64,000 bases of DNA from Eucalyptus grandis (lineage: Eukaryota; Streptophyta; Magnoliopsida; Myrtales; Myrtaceae): the NCBI RefSeq assembly GCF_016545825.1, contig NC_052619.1, positions 74,162,115 through 74,226,114 of the forward strand. Direction: 5' to 3'. A program made the position numbers and the translations under genes. The notes under the pieces are model-generated. The model was not told the DNA's origin, made no database searches, and was given only the letters and a program-made list of their open reading frames with translations. Shown here piece after piece: positions 12,677 through 26,200 of the stretch. Positions within the stretch are counted from its first letter, which is position 1. The number at the start of each line of letters is the position of its first letter.

Positions 12677-14821
12677 ATGGTGCCGCCTGCTCCTCCACCG
12701 AACCCTGTGCCGGTCGCCTACCGGGCCACATTGCCCGCGGTGCCCGACTGGCTGAACAAGGGCGACAACGCATGGCAGATGGTGTCGGCCACGCTCGTCG
12801 GCCTCCAGAGCGTGCCGGGCCTCGTCATCCTCTACGGCAGCATCGTCAAGAGGAAGTGGGCGGTCAACTCCGCCTTCATGGCCCTCTACGCCTTCGCCGC
12901 CGTCATCATCTGCTGGGTCACCTGGGCCTACAATATGTCCTTCGGCGACAAGCTCCTCCCCTTCTGGGGCAAGGCCGGCCCCGCCCTCGGCCAGAAGTTC
13001 CTGATCAAGCAGGCCATCTTACCCGAGACGACGCAATTCTACAAGAACCACACCACGGTCGAGACGCCCACCACGAAACCCTTGTACCCGATGGCGTCGA
13101 TGGTGTGGTTCCAAGGCGTGTTCGCCGCCATCACGCTGATCCTCCTGGCGGGGTCGGTGCTGGGGAGGATGAACTTTAGGGCGTGGATGATGTTCGTGCC
13201 GCTCTGGCTGACGTGCTCTTACACGGTGGGCGCTTTCAGCGTGTGGGGTGGCGGCTTCTTGTTCCACTGGGGCGTCATGGACTACTCCGGTGGCTACGTC
13301 ATCCACCTCTCCTCCGGCATCGCCGGCTTGACCACCGCTTTCTGGGTACTTCCACAGATTTATTAAAACCCTAACTATTGTGCCCGCAAATACATACCTT
13401 TTAGTCCTCGCCACAGATTGAGCCTTTCTTTTTCCTTCTTCATGCACAGTGCAAGAGAGATGAACTTGGCTTGTTAGTCTTTGGTGGAGCTGCACTTCTA
13501 GAAAGTCATGTTTGAACACGCACTCCCACATACTCGAAATCATCTTTTTGACTTATGTGGCTATAATCAAAAAGTCCATTTTTGACATTCGTTAATTCGG
13601 CGCATAATTAATCCAAGTAATGGTTAGCTGGCTCCTCATAAATTCGACTGGGAAAAATTAGAATCACGTAATGTGGAAAAATAAAATCATGTTCTCTTTG
13701 CACCGATTTTTCCACGAAATGTCGATGTTATTGTGTATGTAGGTGGGACCGAGATTGACGGAGGATAGGGAGGGAGACCCCCCGAACAACGTCCTGCTCA
13801 TGTTGGCCGGGGCGGGGCTGCTGTGGATGGGTTGGGCGGGGTTCAACGGGGGAGACCCTTACACGGCTAACATAGACTCGTCAATGGCCGTGCTCAACAC
13901 CAACATATGCGCGGCCACGAGCCTCCTAGTGTGGACGTGGCTCGACGTCTTCTTCTTTGGGAAGCCCTCCGTCATCGGAGCCGTCCAGGGCATGATCACC
14001 GGCCTCGTCTGCATCACCCCCGCCGCAGGTACGGCAGGGCGAAAAGCCTCAATTTAGCCATGGACATCCTCATGTTCACATCAATTTTTTAACAGGAAAC
14101 CATACACGTTCCCGTGTTCATAGTCACCGAAGTCTCTGTAAGATAAGAATGGAGATAATCTATCATTCTTGACTCCGTGAGTCTCTACTACTAGTCAACT
14201 TTTGCGGGTCACGAGATATGCCCCACCTTGAAATGGTACCCATCATCGAATGTTTTGCCATTCACAAGTTTCGAGGTGTCGAGAAGAAGTGAAATGGACG
14301 ATTTTTGACTTGTTGACTTTTCCACATACGATGTTCGTAACAACGTTGTATTGCAATGCTGCCGACATGGACATCGACGTCCGTGTGTAGGTCTCGTCCA
14401 AGGATGGGCGGCCATCGTCATGGGGATCCTGTCCGGAAGCATCCCGTGGTTCACCATGATGATCGTGCACAGGAGGTGGAGGTGGACTCCGCTCCAGATG
14501 ATCGACGATACCCTCGGCGTCTTCCACACCCATGCCGTGGCCGGCTACCTCGGCGGCATCCTCACGGGCGTCTTCGCTGAGCCGGAGCTCTGTGCCCTCT
14601 TCCTCCCCGTCACCAACTCGAGGGGGGGCGTTTACGGGGGCTCCGGCGGGGTCCAGATCCTGAAGCAGTTGGCGGGAGGGGCCTTCATCATAGGGTGGAA
14701 CGTGGTGGTCACCTCGGTCGTGTGCGTGGTGATAGGACTGGTGGTGCCACTGAGGATGCCGGAGGAGCAGCTGCTGATCGGAGACGACGCGGTGCACGGG
14801 GAAGAGGCCTACGCATTGTAG
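12677..14821 (+). CDS. AMT3: Ammonium transporter, AMT2/AMT3 (MEP-type) subfamily, shortened tail
   Basis: Plasma-membrane channel-like transporter for ammonium. Exons 12677-13345, 13743-14028 and 14391-14821 join in frame to 461 residues. The start is the first ATG after the leader; an upstream in-frame TTG is not needed. Family features: [10 protein letters not shown] before helix 1, about eleven hydrophobic helices, the [13 protein letters not shown] segment with the conserved Asp and first pore His, GWAGFNGG, and the second pore His region in FHTHAVAG. The proline-rich N-terminus and overall sequence resemble AMT3 members more than AMT1. The C-terminal regulatory motif [14 protein letters not shown] is present, but the next codon, normally Trp, is TAG. 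The rest of the usual tail lies in the following DNA, split by a frameshift, so the protein ends about 30-35 residues early. The core should be able to transport; trimer gating may differ. Third-position GC is much higher than in its neighbours. Confidence 0.93.
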
Positions 14822-14919
14822 GGGGACGGGGAGATGTACGACTCGACCCAGCACGGGTTTTCATTTCGGACGATACCGCGCACCCCCAGCCATCTGGTGG
14901 CGCGACGCAAGTGGTGTAA
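14822..14919 (+). pseudogene. Relic of the ammonium transporter C-terminal tail
   Basis: Directly after the TAG, the same frame continues GDGEMYDSTQHG, as expected for an AMT2/AMT3 tail. It then needs a frame change near 14860-14868, after which SDDTAHPQPSGGATQVV and a stop at 14919 follow. That ending resembles the usual end of AMT3 proteins. This DNA would be 3' UTR in the present transcript. Confidence 0.7.
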
Positions 14920-16100
14920 CGTAATGTGTGTTGCCAGACACTCGGGTCCAAAGAATTTGCGAGCGATTATTTTTAGTATAGATGGATAAATGGATACTGA
15001 ATTCGGGGTACAAATGTTGATGAATTTCTTGGGTTTTATTTTGTGGTTTGGACATGGTTTTGTCTTTGTATGCGCGTTCCTTGTTGTAGACAGGATATTA
15101 TTGTCCTTCTGGTGTAAGAGAATCAATCTCAACCGTTGAGTTGAGTGAATCGACAGCAAAAAGGATTTGGTAATCGGACGGTCTTGATCTTCTTGAGGCC
15201 CCACTTGAATGGGCTTAGGCTTTTACACTTGGGGAGTTGGCATAGATCAAGCCTCAACGGGCACCTGCTTTTAAATGTTTCCATGGGATTTGAAATCGTT
15301 TATGCATTTTCATTTCCATTTATATCCGCCGATGGTGGTGTTAGAAAATCTAAGATTAATTCTAAAGCTAATTTCCAGAGTGGTATCAATGAATTTGAGT
15401 GAGTTAGTTGAATAGATCCATTTATTTCGAATATCCAATGATGACTTGTCACATCATTTTGCATTAAATTCTCTCTATTTCATCTTCATTGGGTTTCAAG
15501 GAGTGGGCAGATGCTTTTGGAGCTATGAATAGGATATTCTTTCCCTTTTTAATGATGTTTGGTGACTTGGTATAAAGATAAGATGTGAAACTACGATTGC
15601 TATGTTATCATTTTTCTACTAATGCGTGAGGCAAACACAAGTGGCAAAAATGGAATATCGACTGAACAAAAATTAATATATATGAAGGAACGCTCTTGTA
15701 ACACGACAATAATGAAGCAAAAATGATCTAATACTAATAAATTACCAAATGTGAATCATCCTTGATAGGGCGCTAACTTGTTGCTCCTATTGATTCATTT
15801 CGACCTGAGCAAATTGGGCGGTCTGTTTAAAATCGAGGAAAACTGTAATGATATTTATCCGAAGCAAATTATAAATGCAAATTAAGAAAGAAAAGGGGAC
15901 ATGTCTCGGTTGGTAGTTGGAATCTTTTGAACGGTCAAGAAACGGCTTGTGACCTATAACTCTCCGAAAAAGGGGGTTCAGAATCAACGACCCAATCACC
16001 TTCTTTTTTTTTTTTTTTTTTTTTTTAACAGGCTTCGCAAAAATTGGAAAAAGGAAAAAGTCCGAAACAAAGGGAGGCAGAAACGACGGCGTGGGTGGCG
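14920..16100. other. 3' UTR and intergenic DNA
   Basis: About 200 bp of probable 3' UTR is followed by AT-rich DNA with no supported gene. A run of more than 20 T lies at 16004-16026, just upstream of the SWIB gene leader. Confidence 0.55.
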
Positions 16101-17222
16101 TTGTAAGGTGAGGCGTGACGTCGCCGGTGGCGATGCTGGAGCGAAAGCACTCGTCATTTCGACAAACGCCGCGCGACCAGGAGGACTCCACCACTCGTGC
16201 ACTGCGCCACTCCCCACACAGCCAGCGTCTCATCCTCTTCGTCTTCCTCGGGACGGCGACCGAGCGAGAGCCGTCGATTGGCCCCGCCGCCGCCGTCTGC
16301 CTTCTCCTCTCGAGCCGGAGTCTCCTAAAGGTAACGCTTTTCGGCTCTTCCTGTTGCTGTTTGCGTTTCGTTTTCGTTTTTGGTCCGGAAATGGAGTGTG
16401 TAGTGGGAACAGCTGGAGGCGCCCTTTTGGGCAGTTGCAATCCCGCTTCCGAGTGGCGGATGTGGATGGTGATGAATTGGTTTCCCTAATTGCCGATTAC
16501 CGGGACGATACTGAATGCTGCTGCTGCATGCCGTTCTTTTTCCCTTTTTCCCTTTTATGCGCGCCCGGGATATCTTTCCCCTTTTTTCCTTTTCTCTTCT
16601 TCCCTTTGTCCCTGCCATTTCGATTCTCGTCCGGCAGCAGCAGCTGCATCTTTTCTCCCCCGCCCCTTCCTTCCCTCATTTTTCAAGGTGGCCCCCGTCC
16701 TGATGAATTCGTGTTGTTGAGATATTGCGAAATGAGAAATCTTTAGCTGTTTTTCGATACTGCTGGACGAGGTTTTCTTTTACGGCTGTTTTGCAGCATA
16801 TGAATTGACAAGCATCCCAGGCCAGGGGCATAGCAATTTATTCTTTTCTCTTTTTCGCTTGGCCATCCTCCATCCTTTTTTTTTTTTTTTGGGTTCTGTG
16901 CACCCTTTTTCGGGGGAGAGTGGGCTCGGTTTTGTTAGTTTTGCTGCTTGGTCTTTTTTGAGCGCACATGGCGATTTTTATCTGTTTTTGCCATTGTTTT
17001 CTGTAGATAGAGGGCTTGAGGTTGCAGGTCTCTCGGTTATTCTATACTTTATGTGGTTTGTGTTGTTTGCCCCTGTGTTACATTGTTTCGTGACCTCAAC
17101 CCTTTTGCTCGGATTGTTATGACATTGTCGAACTATTGTGTGTGTGTGTACAGAATTCTTCTTTGGAGAGGATAATGGGGACTGTAGAAATGTGACCCTT
17201 CGAGTTCAATCATACCTTGAGG
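16100..17222 (+). promoter_or_regulatory. 5' leader with intron of the SWIB/Plus-3/GYF gene
   Basis: A GC-rich leader segment ends at a good donor (AAAG then GTAACG) near 16330. A matching acceptor occurs at about 17152 (TGTGTACAG), 71 bp before the start codon at 17223. The exon boundaries are inferred; the true transcription start is not visible. Confidence 0.5.
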
Positions 17223-20200
17223 ATGGACGGTGGAGTAGAAACAGAGCCTTTCACGTGGGTGGAACAGTGTGATGGGCCAATTAATTCTCCCATGCCGCAA
17301 AAGAGGAAGTACCAACACAGGAAAAAGGAGTTTGTTGGCTGGGGGTCGAGACAGCTCATCGAGTTTCTTAAATCTATTGGTAAAGATACCCGCCAACAGA
17401 TCCCTCAAGCTGATGTGGCAGCGGTTATAACCAACTATGTCAATGATAATAAGCTTGTCCATCCACAGAAGAAGAAGAGAGTTGTTTGTGATGAAAGGCT
17501 TCGCTCTCTTTTTGGAAGAAAAACTATTAGCAGACTTCAAATCCATGATCTACTTGAAGGACATTATGCAGAGAACCTAGAGCAGTCGGACGACGATTTT
17601 CTTTTCAGTTCCGGGGATGAGGACTTAACGCCTAAGCCTTCACTTCCTCAGAGAAAAACACCGAAGAAGAGAAAAGTGGTCGAAAGTTCAGAAAGTTGTT
17701 TCGCTGCAGTAGTTCCTGATAACATCAAACTCGTATACTTGAAAAGGAGCTTAGTTCAGCTTCTCTGCAAAGACTCTGTTAGCTTTGAAGGCAAAGTGGT
17801 TGGAAGCTTCGTAAGGGTAAAGTCAGATCCCAATGACTACCTTCAGAAAAATTCTTATCAACTTCTGCAAGTGACAGGTGATTTGCTGTAGTTATTAGCT
17901 CTTGGGCAATGGTAGAAGCTGCTTGGGTGCTTGCTGCATTTTTTTCCCTCAAGCTCTGGCCCTTTCTTTTGTTAAGTCACTTTGTGACCTGTCGTAATGT
18001 TGGGAAGGACCGTGTTCTGTGAGATAACTAACTATCAAAGTTTCTGTGTGTGGATTGTTTGTTCACTTAGTTATACTATAAGTTGAAGTGAAGTAGCCTA
18101 GATGCTATGCACTCAACATATTGGTCTATCCTAGATGCTATGTACTCAACAAATTGGACTATCCTTATTCTTGCACATTACTTCTGATGGTTTCTCTTAT
18201 GCAAAGTAATTATGAGTCGACAAAGGGAATGAAAAAGGGAAAATAGAGGGTGTTTTTGTTTCACCAAAAGAGCTTACCGCCAATTAGTTTTTTTTGGGAC
18301 TTTCATGTGTTTGGTTCGTTGAAAATGGTTATTCAATGGAAAGACATTACGGTCAAAGGGAACTCCCCCACTTAGAATTAGGAAAATGAATTCTCAGCTC
18401 AAAATAGAGGAAATCATTTTTCCAAGCATAACAAGTCTTTTTCCATAAACTTTAAGTAGCTTCTTTACCTTATATCTTAAGATAGGAGGTGTTTTATCAG
18501 TTTTTCAGCATACCACCAAATAGATGAGAACTAGTCATTTCTTTAAAAAAAATTTACACAAAAAGCATGTTGCTTTATCAAGAAATTTCCTGCGAAACAA
18601 ACACACCCAAAGTTATTTATGCTGTTTAGAAATGGATTGCTCAATCTATTTATGTTGTTTAGAAATGGATTGCTCGTTCTATCTTCTATCCTTTGACAGC
18701 ATTTCCTCTATGAAGTGGCGGCCTGGGGTCATAGCTTCCTCAGTGCAGTGCTTCATGTCGTAGCAATTACTTCATGATCTTGTATTGCCCTTATTCCAAA
18801 AATCCGGAAATTCGTAGTAATCTAACTGGCAATTGGGTCACGCTTGTTTGAATCTAGTGTGAAATGGAGTGGGATGACGGGTTTATGGGTGTCAACGCAG
18901 CTTCCTCGTAAATATTTGAAAACTGATTCCATTTTTTTCTACTTATGTAGGTGTGACAGGGGCCACAGGAACAACGGATACGGGCACTCAAGTTCTCCTT
19001 CAAGTGGCTGGGTTGTTTAGAGACATTCCCATTTCCATGCTTTCCGATGAGAGCTTCACTGAGGTAATCAGCAGATGCTAGCTTTATTTTCTTCTGATTG
19101 AAACCATTGCCTGACTTGAGTAGGCTTTGATACAGTCAAAGTTAAGGAGGCTTTGACGGTTTTAATGCTTACACTGTCTTTAAGGTGGTAGAAAAGGGAA
19201 TGCGCATCTCTTTTTGGAATAGCTTTCAGCAGATTGCAATAGATGGCCCCTTCGAACCAAATTTATTGCTCTAGGATAAATCAGATTAATTTTGGTAATT
19301 AAAGAGCTACTTTCCAAAGTTGGGGAAAATTCAGAGTGTTGAATAAGATACTGATTGATTCACCTTTCCTTTTGATCGTGTGATAGAACTACTGAATTTC
19401 TCCTTTTGGAGATTTTTATGACGTTACTCAAGGAGATGAATTCACAACAGGCTTTTGCTTCCCAAGCCGCTTCTGTAGTAGGCAACTTAGAGCAGGACCA
19501 CTACGCAAAAGTTATCAATTTTGGCAATTTTTTAACTTGAGCGTTACTTGACAGACTTCTGCAGAATATTTAACATTGCGATATTCTTCCTATCATAAGA
19601 AAAGATAAACCTCTCCCAAGTTCCAGCTCAAAACCATTTTGAGGTTGCATGACTGGTAGAGAGAGTAGTGGGCCATGAAAAGAGAAAGCTGTATGACTAA
19701 CTTATAGGTGTATAAAGTAGAGTAGGCATGGGGGAATTGCCTGAATCCCATTATGTCATCCAGGTCAAATAGGGTTTTCTAGCTAAGATGTTGATTAATG
19801 GGGAGACTATGCTCGCATGGCGACCGGTTATGCGAAATTAATTAAAGCGATCTTGCTGTCCATTATCTCCAGAGATACTTGAATGACTTACCTGTGCATT
19901 TCCAACTTAGAAGTTTCCACCAGCTTTGGCTTGCCCAAGGTCATAAAACCAACTGTACTGGCTAATGACTATAAAGATCTTTTGATTGTATGGTCACTTT
20001 AGATGACTATAGAGCAGCTTGTCCTCAGCAAATGGAAATAATTAAGTCGTGATGTGGTTTTATTCTAATGATGAGAGTATAAGGCATTTTGAAATCAGAA
20101 TAGCTGCCGTGTCAATTGCAGTACAGCAGAGTCAAGACACGGTTTTGTCTACATTCCTGTTTCATGGTTCTCGAAAGATTCTCAGTGAATTATTGTTGCT

Positions 20201-23200
20201 TGAATACGAGGCTTTTCTAAAGATTCTTTCAAACCATGGATTCGTGCCCATAATTTCTCTTTCTGATGTTTCTGCAGGAAGAATGTGAAGATTTGCATCA
20301 GAGAGTGAAAGATGGTTTGCTCAAGAGGCCAACTGTAGTAAGTTTTTCTTATCATATACTATCAATCTTCAATAAATTATCAGAACATCATATTTCTATG
20401 CTCTTTTCAGTGTCATAAAATTAGTTTTGTTTGCAGTAGTTGCTTGTTTATGTTTATATTTCGTAGTAGGTCTGAGGCGGTGGCAGCCTTTTTTCAAATT
20501 ACAGCTATTTGGGAGGTGTAGCACCTTCCTACTCGGACATCTGAACACTTAAAAGAGATTAATGACTGTGGGGTGCATGTGGAAGAAACACATGGCACTT
20601 TGGGAGGGGAGCAGTGGGAGTTTGACTGATTGAATTTGCGATTGGAGGCTGTTGAACAGTGTATTTAACATCTGTTAGTTTATTGTAACCTTGTCATGGG
20701 TAGAAAGTGCCTTTTAAATCTTTTCCCTCCATACTTTTCGTTTTTTTCATGCGGCCATTTCTTTTATTTGGCTCTTGTGGCACCCATTTTGTTGTTATCT
20801 GTCTTTAAACCTTACTAGGGTTCTGTATCATGGATATCTTTTGCTCATTTTTAGCTTTTCAAGTGTGTACACTCTATTGCGATAATCACCAAAAAAAGAG
20901 GAAATAAATGAAAACTCACAGCCGAAACATTTGCCTACTTTCAAATCCCCTTAAAAATGTAAACAGCAGGAAGTGACAAGGGTTAAAACATGATTTAATC
21001 TGTAACTTTTTTACAGATCGGCGAGATATTCATAGTCCTCAAAAGTGAGTAAGGTTAAGCCTGTTTGGGTGCCTTCATTCTTCTTGTTATTGCTAGGCAT
21101 CATGCTTTGAACTCCCATCTTGCCCCTGCTCCGCTTCACTAGTCCACTATGATGAAGTAGGAAATTATGATAAGCTGATATATATTTTGGGGAACTTGAT
21201 GTCATTTCTATCAACATTCAACCTGAAATTAGTCTGCTGTGACCATAGAGTGCGCCTAGTGGTCCATTGAAGTTTAACAGGATAACGCTCACATTGACTT
21301 TTTTCTGTGGTGGAAATTTTATGTGCTGCACACTTGCCAGAGGGGATCTAAATATCTTTTGACTTGTAGATAAAGTTTCTTTATGACTAGCTGATTTTTT
21401 CTTGAGCAAGCTTTCCATGTATAGGCTGCACCCATAGCTGATCATACTGGCCTTCCACTTGGACTGAAAGGAAAGGTTCTTTGCTGCCTGCTTTTGTCGA
21501 ACTAACCCAGTTATGTGGCATTCTCTTGCAATTGCTTCTGGCTCACTGTTGATATACGGCACTGTGTTAGTTATTGCTATTGTCAGTGCTTGTCAATTGC
21601 TTTGAATTTGTTATTTCACAAAAGAAATGCCTTTTGTATGTTACCATCAATAACGCCACTCGTGCAGTCATTTATCAGAAATAAATTCTTTCAAGATTAA
21701 AGCATTTAACTTGACAAAGCGGAACCTGTATGTTGAATTTTTCACTTATGGGTTTTGCTCTCGTCTTTTAGGCTTATTTGCACTTTTCTTTGGCAGGTAG
21801 AATTCGAAGAGAGAGCTCGAATACTACATGAAGATATAATGAAGCATGTAAGATCTTATCAACCATGTTACGGTCTGAATTCTAAATTGAGCAGCTGGCA
21901 TTGCACAGTCATAGTGGCATCATTTATCCTTCCAGTACTTTTCTTACAAACGTATGCACTGCTAGTTTCCATGCTAGAAGACCCCAAACAACATCACAGA
22001 ATTCGTTTCTGGTTCTAGTCAGCCTTTTAAATAGTACCTTGAGAAAATGGTGAAAACCACTTCTTGCTTAATATGGGTTAGAAGTGTTTCTTGATGTATG
22101 TAGCATTAAATCGAATATGTTGATGCTTGAATAGAATGGGTTAAGAGACGAGTACCAAGAAAACATGACAATTTCATTTAGATCAGTATAGTAGCCTCAG
22201 TTGTATGAAATGGAGTCGAGTAGGGGAGAGTGGTGGACTTCAATGGGAGTCTACTCTTTACGATCTGGTAGGGGAGCAATCACTGGAGCCCTGAAACCAG
22301 AAGGCCCAGGTATGGTGCTGCTTCTAAAGGCCTTTAGGTTGGTGAAGGGGATAGAACGAACCGAATCCCACCTAGGAAAGGGGGAAATGTTGCTGACCTT
22401 TATATGTTGGAGGTGGACCCGACCTTATGAGGTGCCTTTGGTTGACAAATCAATGATGCTCAATACATGATTGGCCAATGGGGGCAATACTTAATATGGG
22501 TCAGGCTAGGTCGTCACACTCCATGGCTGTAAATAAGTCGTATTGTTTGGCTTTGCATAAGCCTGCATTCTCGTGTTTGCCCTGTAGAACAATTTTTTTC
22601 CCATCAATGTCATTGCATATTTGTTTTGATATTCTTGGCATCTGGATTAATCTTCGACTGACCTTTCTTCTTCCTCATGCCTTTTCCTTTCAAGTGGCTT
22701 CCAAGGGAACTTGCTTTGCTGGAGAGCCGTATTGAGCGAGCCAATGAGAAGGGCTGGCGCAAAGAATATCCTTTTGCCTGTGCTGGAAATTTTGCTTGTG
22801 TAATAGGTGTTGGCCACCACACTGATGTGAAGTTGAAAAAAATGCACAATATGCGGATGTTTCAGTAATATCATTCAGTTGGATTGCTAACATAGATCGG
22901 TTCAAAGTGAGCAGCGCATTATGCTGCTATCTTGCTGTGTTTTTTTTTTTTTTTTGGGGGCGCATTTGTTTTCACCATATAACATTTATGTCGAGACCAG
23001 TAAACTTTAGACCTTCATCTTTTATGACAAGCTCCAATACAAAGAACTGGTCATTTTAATTGGCCAAGTCCTATGAATTATTTGACCCTACAAATTAAGG
23101 CGTTTAACATTAGAATCATGTGATCATGTTTATTCCAGTCATTTGCCTTCCATGTTGTCCTCTGATCCTCTCCGTGATATTGGTGGTGAATGAGCTTTGG

Positions 23201-26200
23201 CTTTAGTATACTTTGAGGACAATTCCCATGCATTTTTAACTGCATTTTCTTCTAGTTCTAGGATTGTATGGATACAATTACTTACTGTTTCCTGCATTTT
23301 GGGCTATATAAAACGTAAAATATGTTTATAACATCCAAACTTGCTGCATAAAGGAATGTTATGCATTGTGATTGATGGATTTGTAATGACAGAAGGACTG
23401 GGAATTAGTTACAACTGAATTGATTTAGATTTTTTTTTTTTTTGGGGGGGGGCGATGAATTGATCTAGAACTTAGTTTTCATTTAATGATAGCAAACAGG
23501 ATCTAATCAGAAATTATTTAGTAGCAAGGCATTCCTGGAGTCTCGGCCTACTGTAAGAAAGACCTGTGTTCACAGAACACAACTAGTTATTTTTGACAGG
23601 AGGTGCCATTGCTGGTGATAGTCCAGTGAAATAATTGTCTCTACATGTGGAACCATAATTACTCGTATGTGATCCAGTGGGATGGTTCTGTGAAAGCATC
23701 CCGTTTTTTGAAATTTCATGCTTTCTGCCCCTTGAAAGTAAAGTGAGGCTATTTGTCGTCCAACGCATATATCATCACATTGAGGATGTACCCGAAATTT
23801 GTTTTTTTGAGGCTTTACTTGGTGGTGAGTATTGGTCACCCACTAGTTTCAGATTGAATACTTGCCATGTGATTTGATGGTGCACTTGACCTGACCATGC
23901 TATGCCTTGGTTAGTGACCCAGGCAGAGGATGTGTTCATGTGAACAGAGTCTTTTTGATGATTCCAATCATTCAGTCAATCACTTGGTTCCACTCCTGCT
24001 TTTACATGATGGAAGCTTGTCGAAGTTAAAGCTTTGTTACAATTAAATTGCCATTACTTTGTTGAACATTGGCTTTCGATATCATGGTCCAACGTTATCA
24101 TTTATAACCTGACATACGAGACAGCATCTAAAATCTTGGTTTCCATGGCTGAAAATTCTTGAATACTTAACTCCCTCTCTTTTTCCCCCTCTTTTGGTAT
24201 CAAGCCAGCAATCAGTTCCTTAACTTATTTTATTCTGTACGTTATTTGAATACTTGGAGAGGAGGAAGCTGCTCCAGACTGCTGAAGAACAATCGCGTTT
24301 ATTGTGTGAGATACCTGAGGTGATTGCAGATGGAATAGAAATTGATTCTACAGATTCTCCGGACGAATTAGAAGAAATCACTACATCACCAATAACGCTC
24401 CATAGGGAAAGTTCACAGGAGGCTAAATGTGCTACTATGGGCAATATTGTACCAGTGACTAAGATACCTTGGATGACCAACTTGGAAGGTATGTACTGGC
24501 ATCTTTTATTTAATGTTAGGCATCTGCATGGACTTATCAAATGGGAAGTGGTTCCCATCCCAAAACAACTCTCTCTCCTGGTGCGAACAAGACAAAATTC
24601 ATTTCTTAGTGTCTTGTTTGTTGTGTTGGGTGATTGATGTCCGTTAAAATATTCGACTTTGGGAGGCATTGCATTTTCACCTAGCTTTCTCTTTCCTGTT
24701 GCCAATTAAATTCATCTGTTCTCATTTCAACATCCTTCACTCCATCTCTTCCACATCAACATTATTCTCTTCAAGGCTTGAGCTCTACAATATCACTGAA
24801 TTTCTGCTCCTGTTCAGGAACTTCTCACTTTGTCTGTGAAAGCCATCAAGGCTTATGCTGACCCACCCCTCTCTATTTGCCTGTACTTTTCCTACTAGAA
24901 TTTCTATGTTTATGTCTGTTGTCATATAAATCTTCTAGTTGGAGGCCTATTCAAATTGGTGAGCCTAAGAAAAACTCATCGAATTTTGCTTTATGGTTCG
25001 TCTTTGCCTGTTTCAATATCTTGAGGTGAAGATTAAATTAAAGAGAACAGACCAGAGAGAAGAAATGAATCTTCTGAAAGTCACTGGAGAAAGTAGAACC
25101 GTTGAAAAGGCTCAAAAATGTACTTGTGGAAGCCCAATGATACTGGGGCTATAAAGTCGATGTGGAAGAGTGTGTTGTCTGATTATATGATAAAAGTGGC
25201 ATCTGTACCTTTCTATCGCATCCAGCGCAATAGTCATACTACTTGTATCGAGTCTACTGAGCTTTTCTCAATCAGACCTGATCGATAGCATTCCCAGTTG
25301 AACTTTTCTGGCTATTGCAAGAGTTCCTTTCCTACCCCCTGTTTAAAGAAGAGAATCCCTGATAAAAAGGGGTGAATAATCTTCTTGCTGTATTTGTGAA
25401 TCAATATGAGAATTTGGGGTGAGTTTCGCCAGAACTTTTGGTAGAGGCGCAATAAAGGTAAGGAAAGTTGGAACCCAGGGAATGAAATTTTTTAGGTCTC
25501 CTTTTCATTAATGACTAATATATTACCTCTATGGGATCTATTCTATATGCACCGGAGAGAGTTTGAAGGCTGAGAACAGAATGGGAGTTTCGCTAACACC
25601 TCAAATAAAGCCATTTAAATTGCCCGATACAAGTTACTGAGCTTTTTAATAAATGAATGACAGATAATCACTTTTGAGCCAACATACTCTCATCCTGTCT
25701 GCTGCTTTGCTTGTGGGAATAATTCCAGATTGCAGTTAACATTGTGATGAGCAGGGAACAGAATTCTGAAAGTCATTGGCTATGTCAATTTGTCTTTTTC
25801 ATTACTATCTGTGCATGTTGAGTTGGTGAGAACCGTTCCCTGTATTTTATGTCATAATGTGCAGGGTACCAGAATGGTATTCATGTTTCTGAATACAAAA
25901 AACAAGTAGTAGCAAGTCAGACAAATGAAGAAGGACCTGGTAAGATGGAGAAGCAAGTGTTTCAGGGAACGGAGGATGAGAAAATTCGCGCAACTCAGAA
26001 AAGTGAAGAATGTGAACAGCAGCCAATAACAGAGATTAGTAAGGAAGAAAGACGTGTGGTTGTGGAGAGCAATGACTTTCATGGAACAAAGGATAAGAGT
26101 GTTCAAACGCAGAAGGTAGTGATTGATTTGGTCAGCGATGATGAGGATGTGGATCCTCGGAGTTGCCAGAGTCAGAGCCATGATGATGACCTGGAAAGCT

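Noticed and set aside
12409..13543. Long open frames overlapping ammonium transporter exon 1 in other frames and on the minus strand
   Set aside because: Shadows of a GC-rich exon; only the transporter frame shows family motifs.
14243..14854. 203-codon minus-strand frame over transporter exon 3
   Set aside because: Its composition is rich in His, Arg and Pro with no motif; it is antisense to a clear exon.
17217..17222. Start of the SWIB protein at a TTG six bases upstream
   Set aside because: A proper ATG follows at 17223 and plant genes rarely use TTG.
22766..22868. Reading straight on past 22765 as exon sequence
   Set aside because: The continued translation does not match the family, while AT-AC splicing gives WRKELFEYLERR.
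24216..24240. AG acceptor at 24215 for the sixth exon
   Set aside because: It would include a TAA stop in the only frame that matches downstream sequence.
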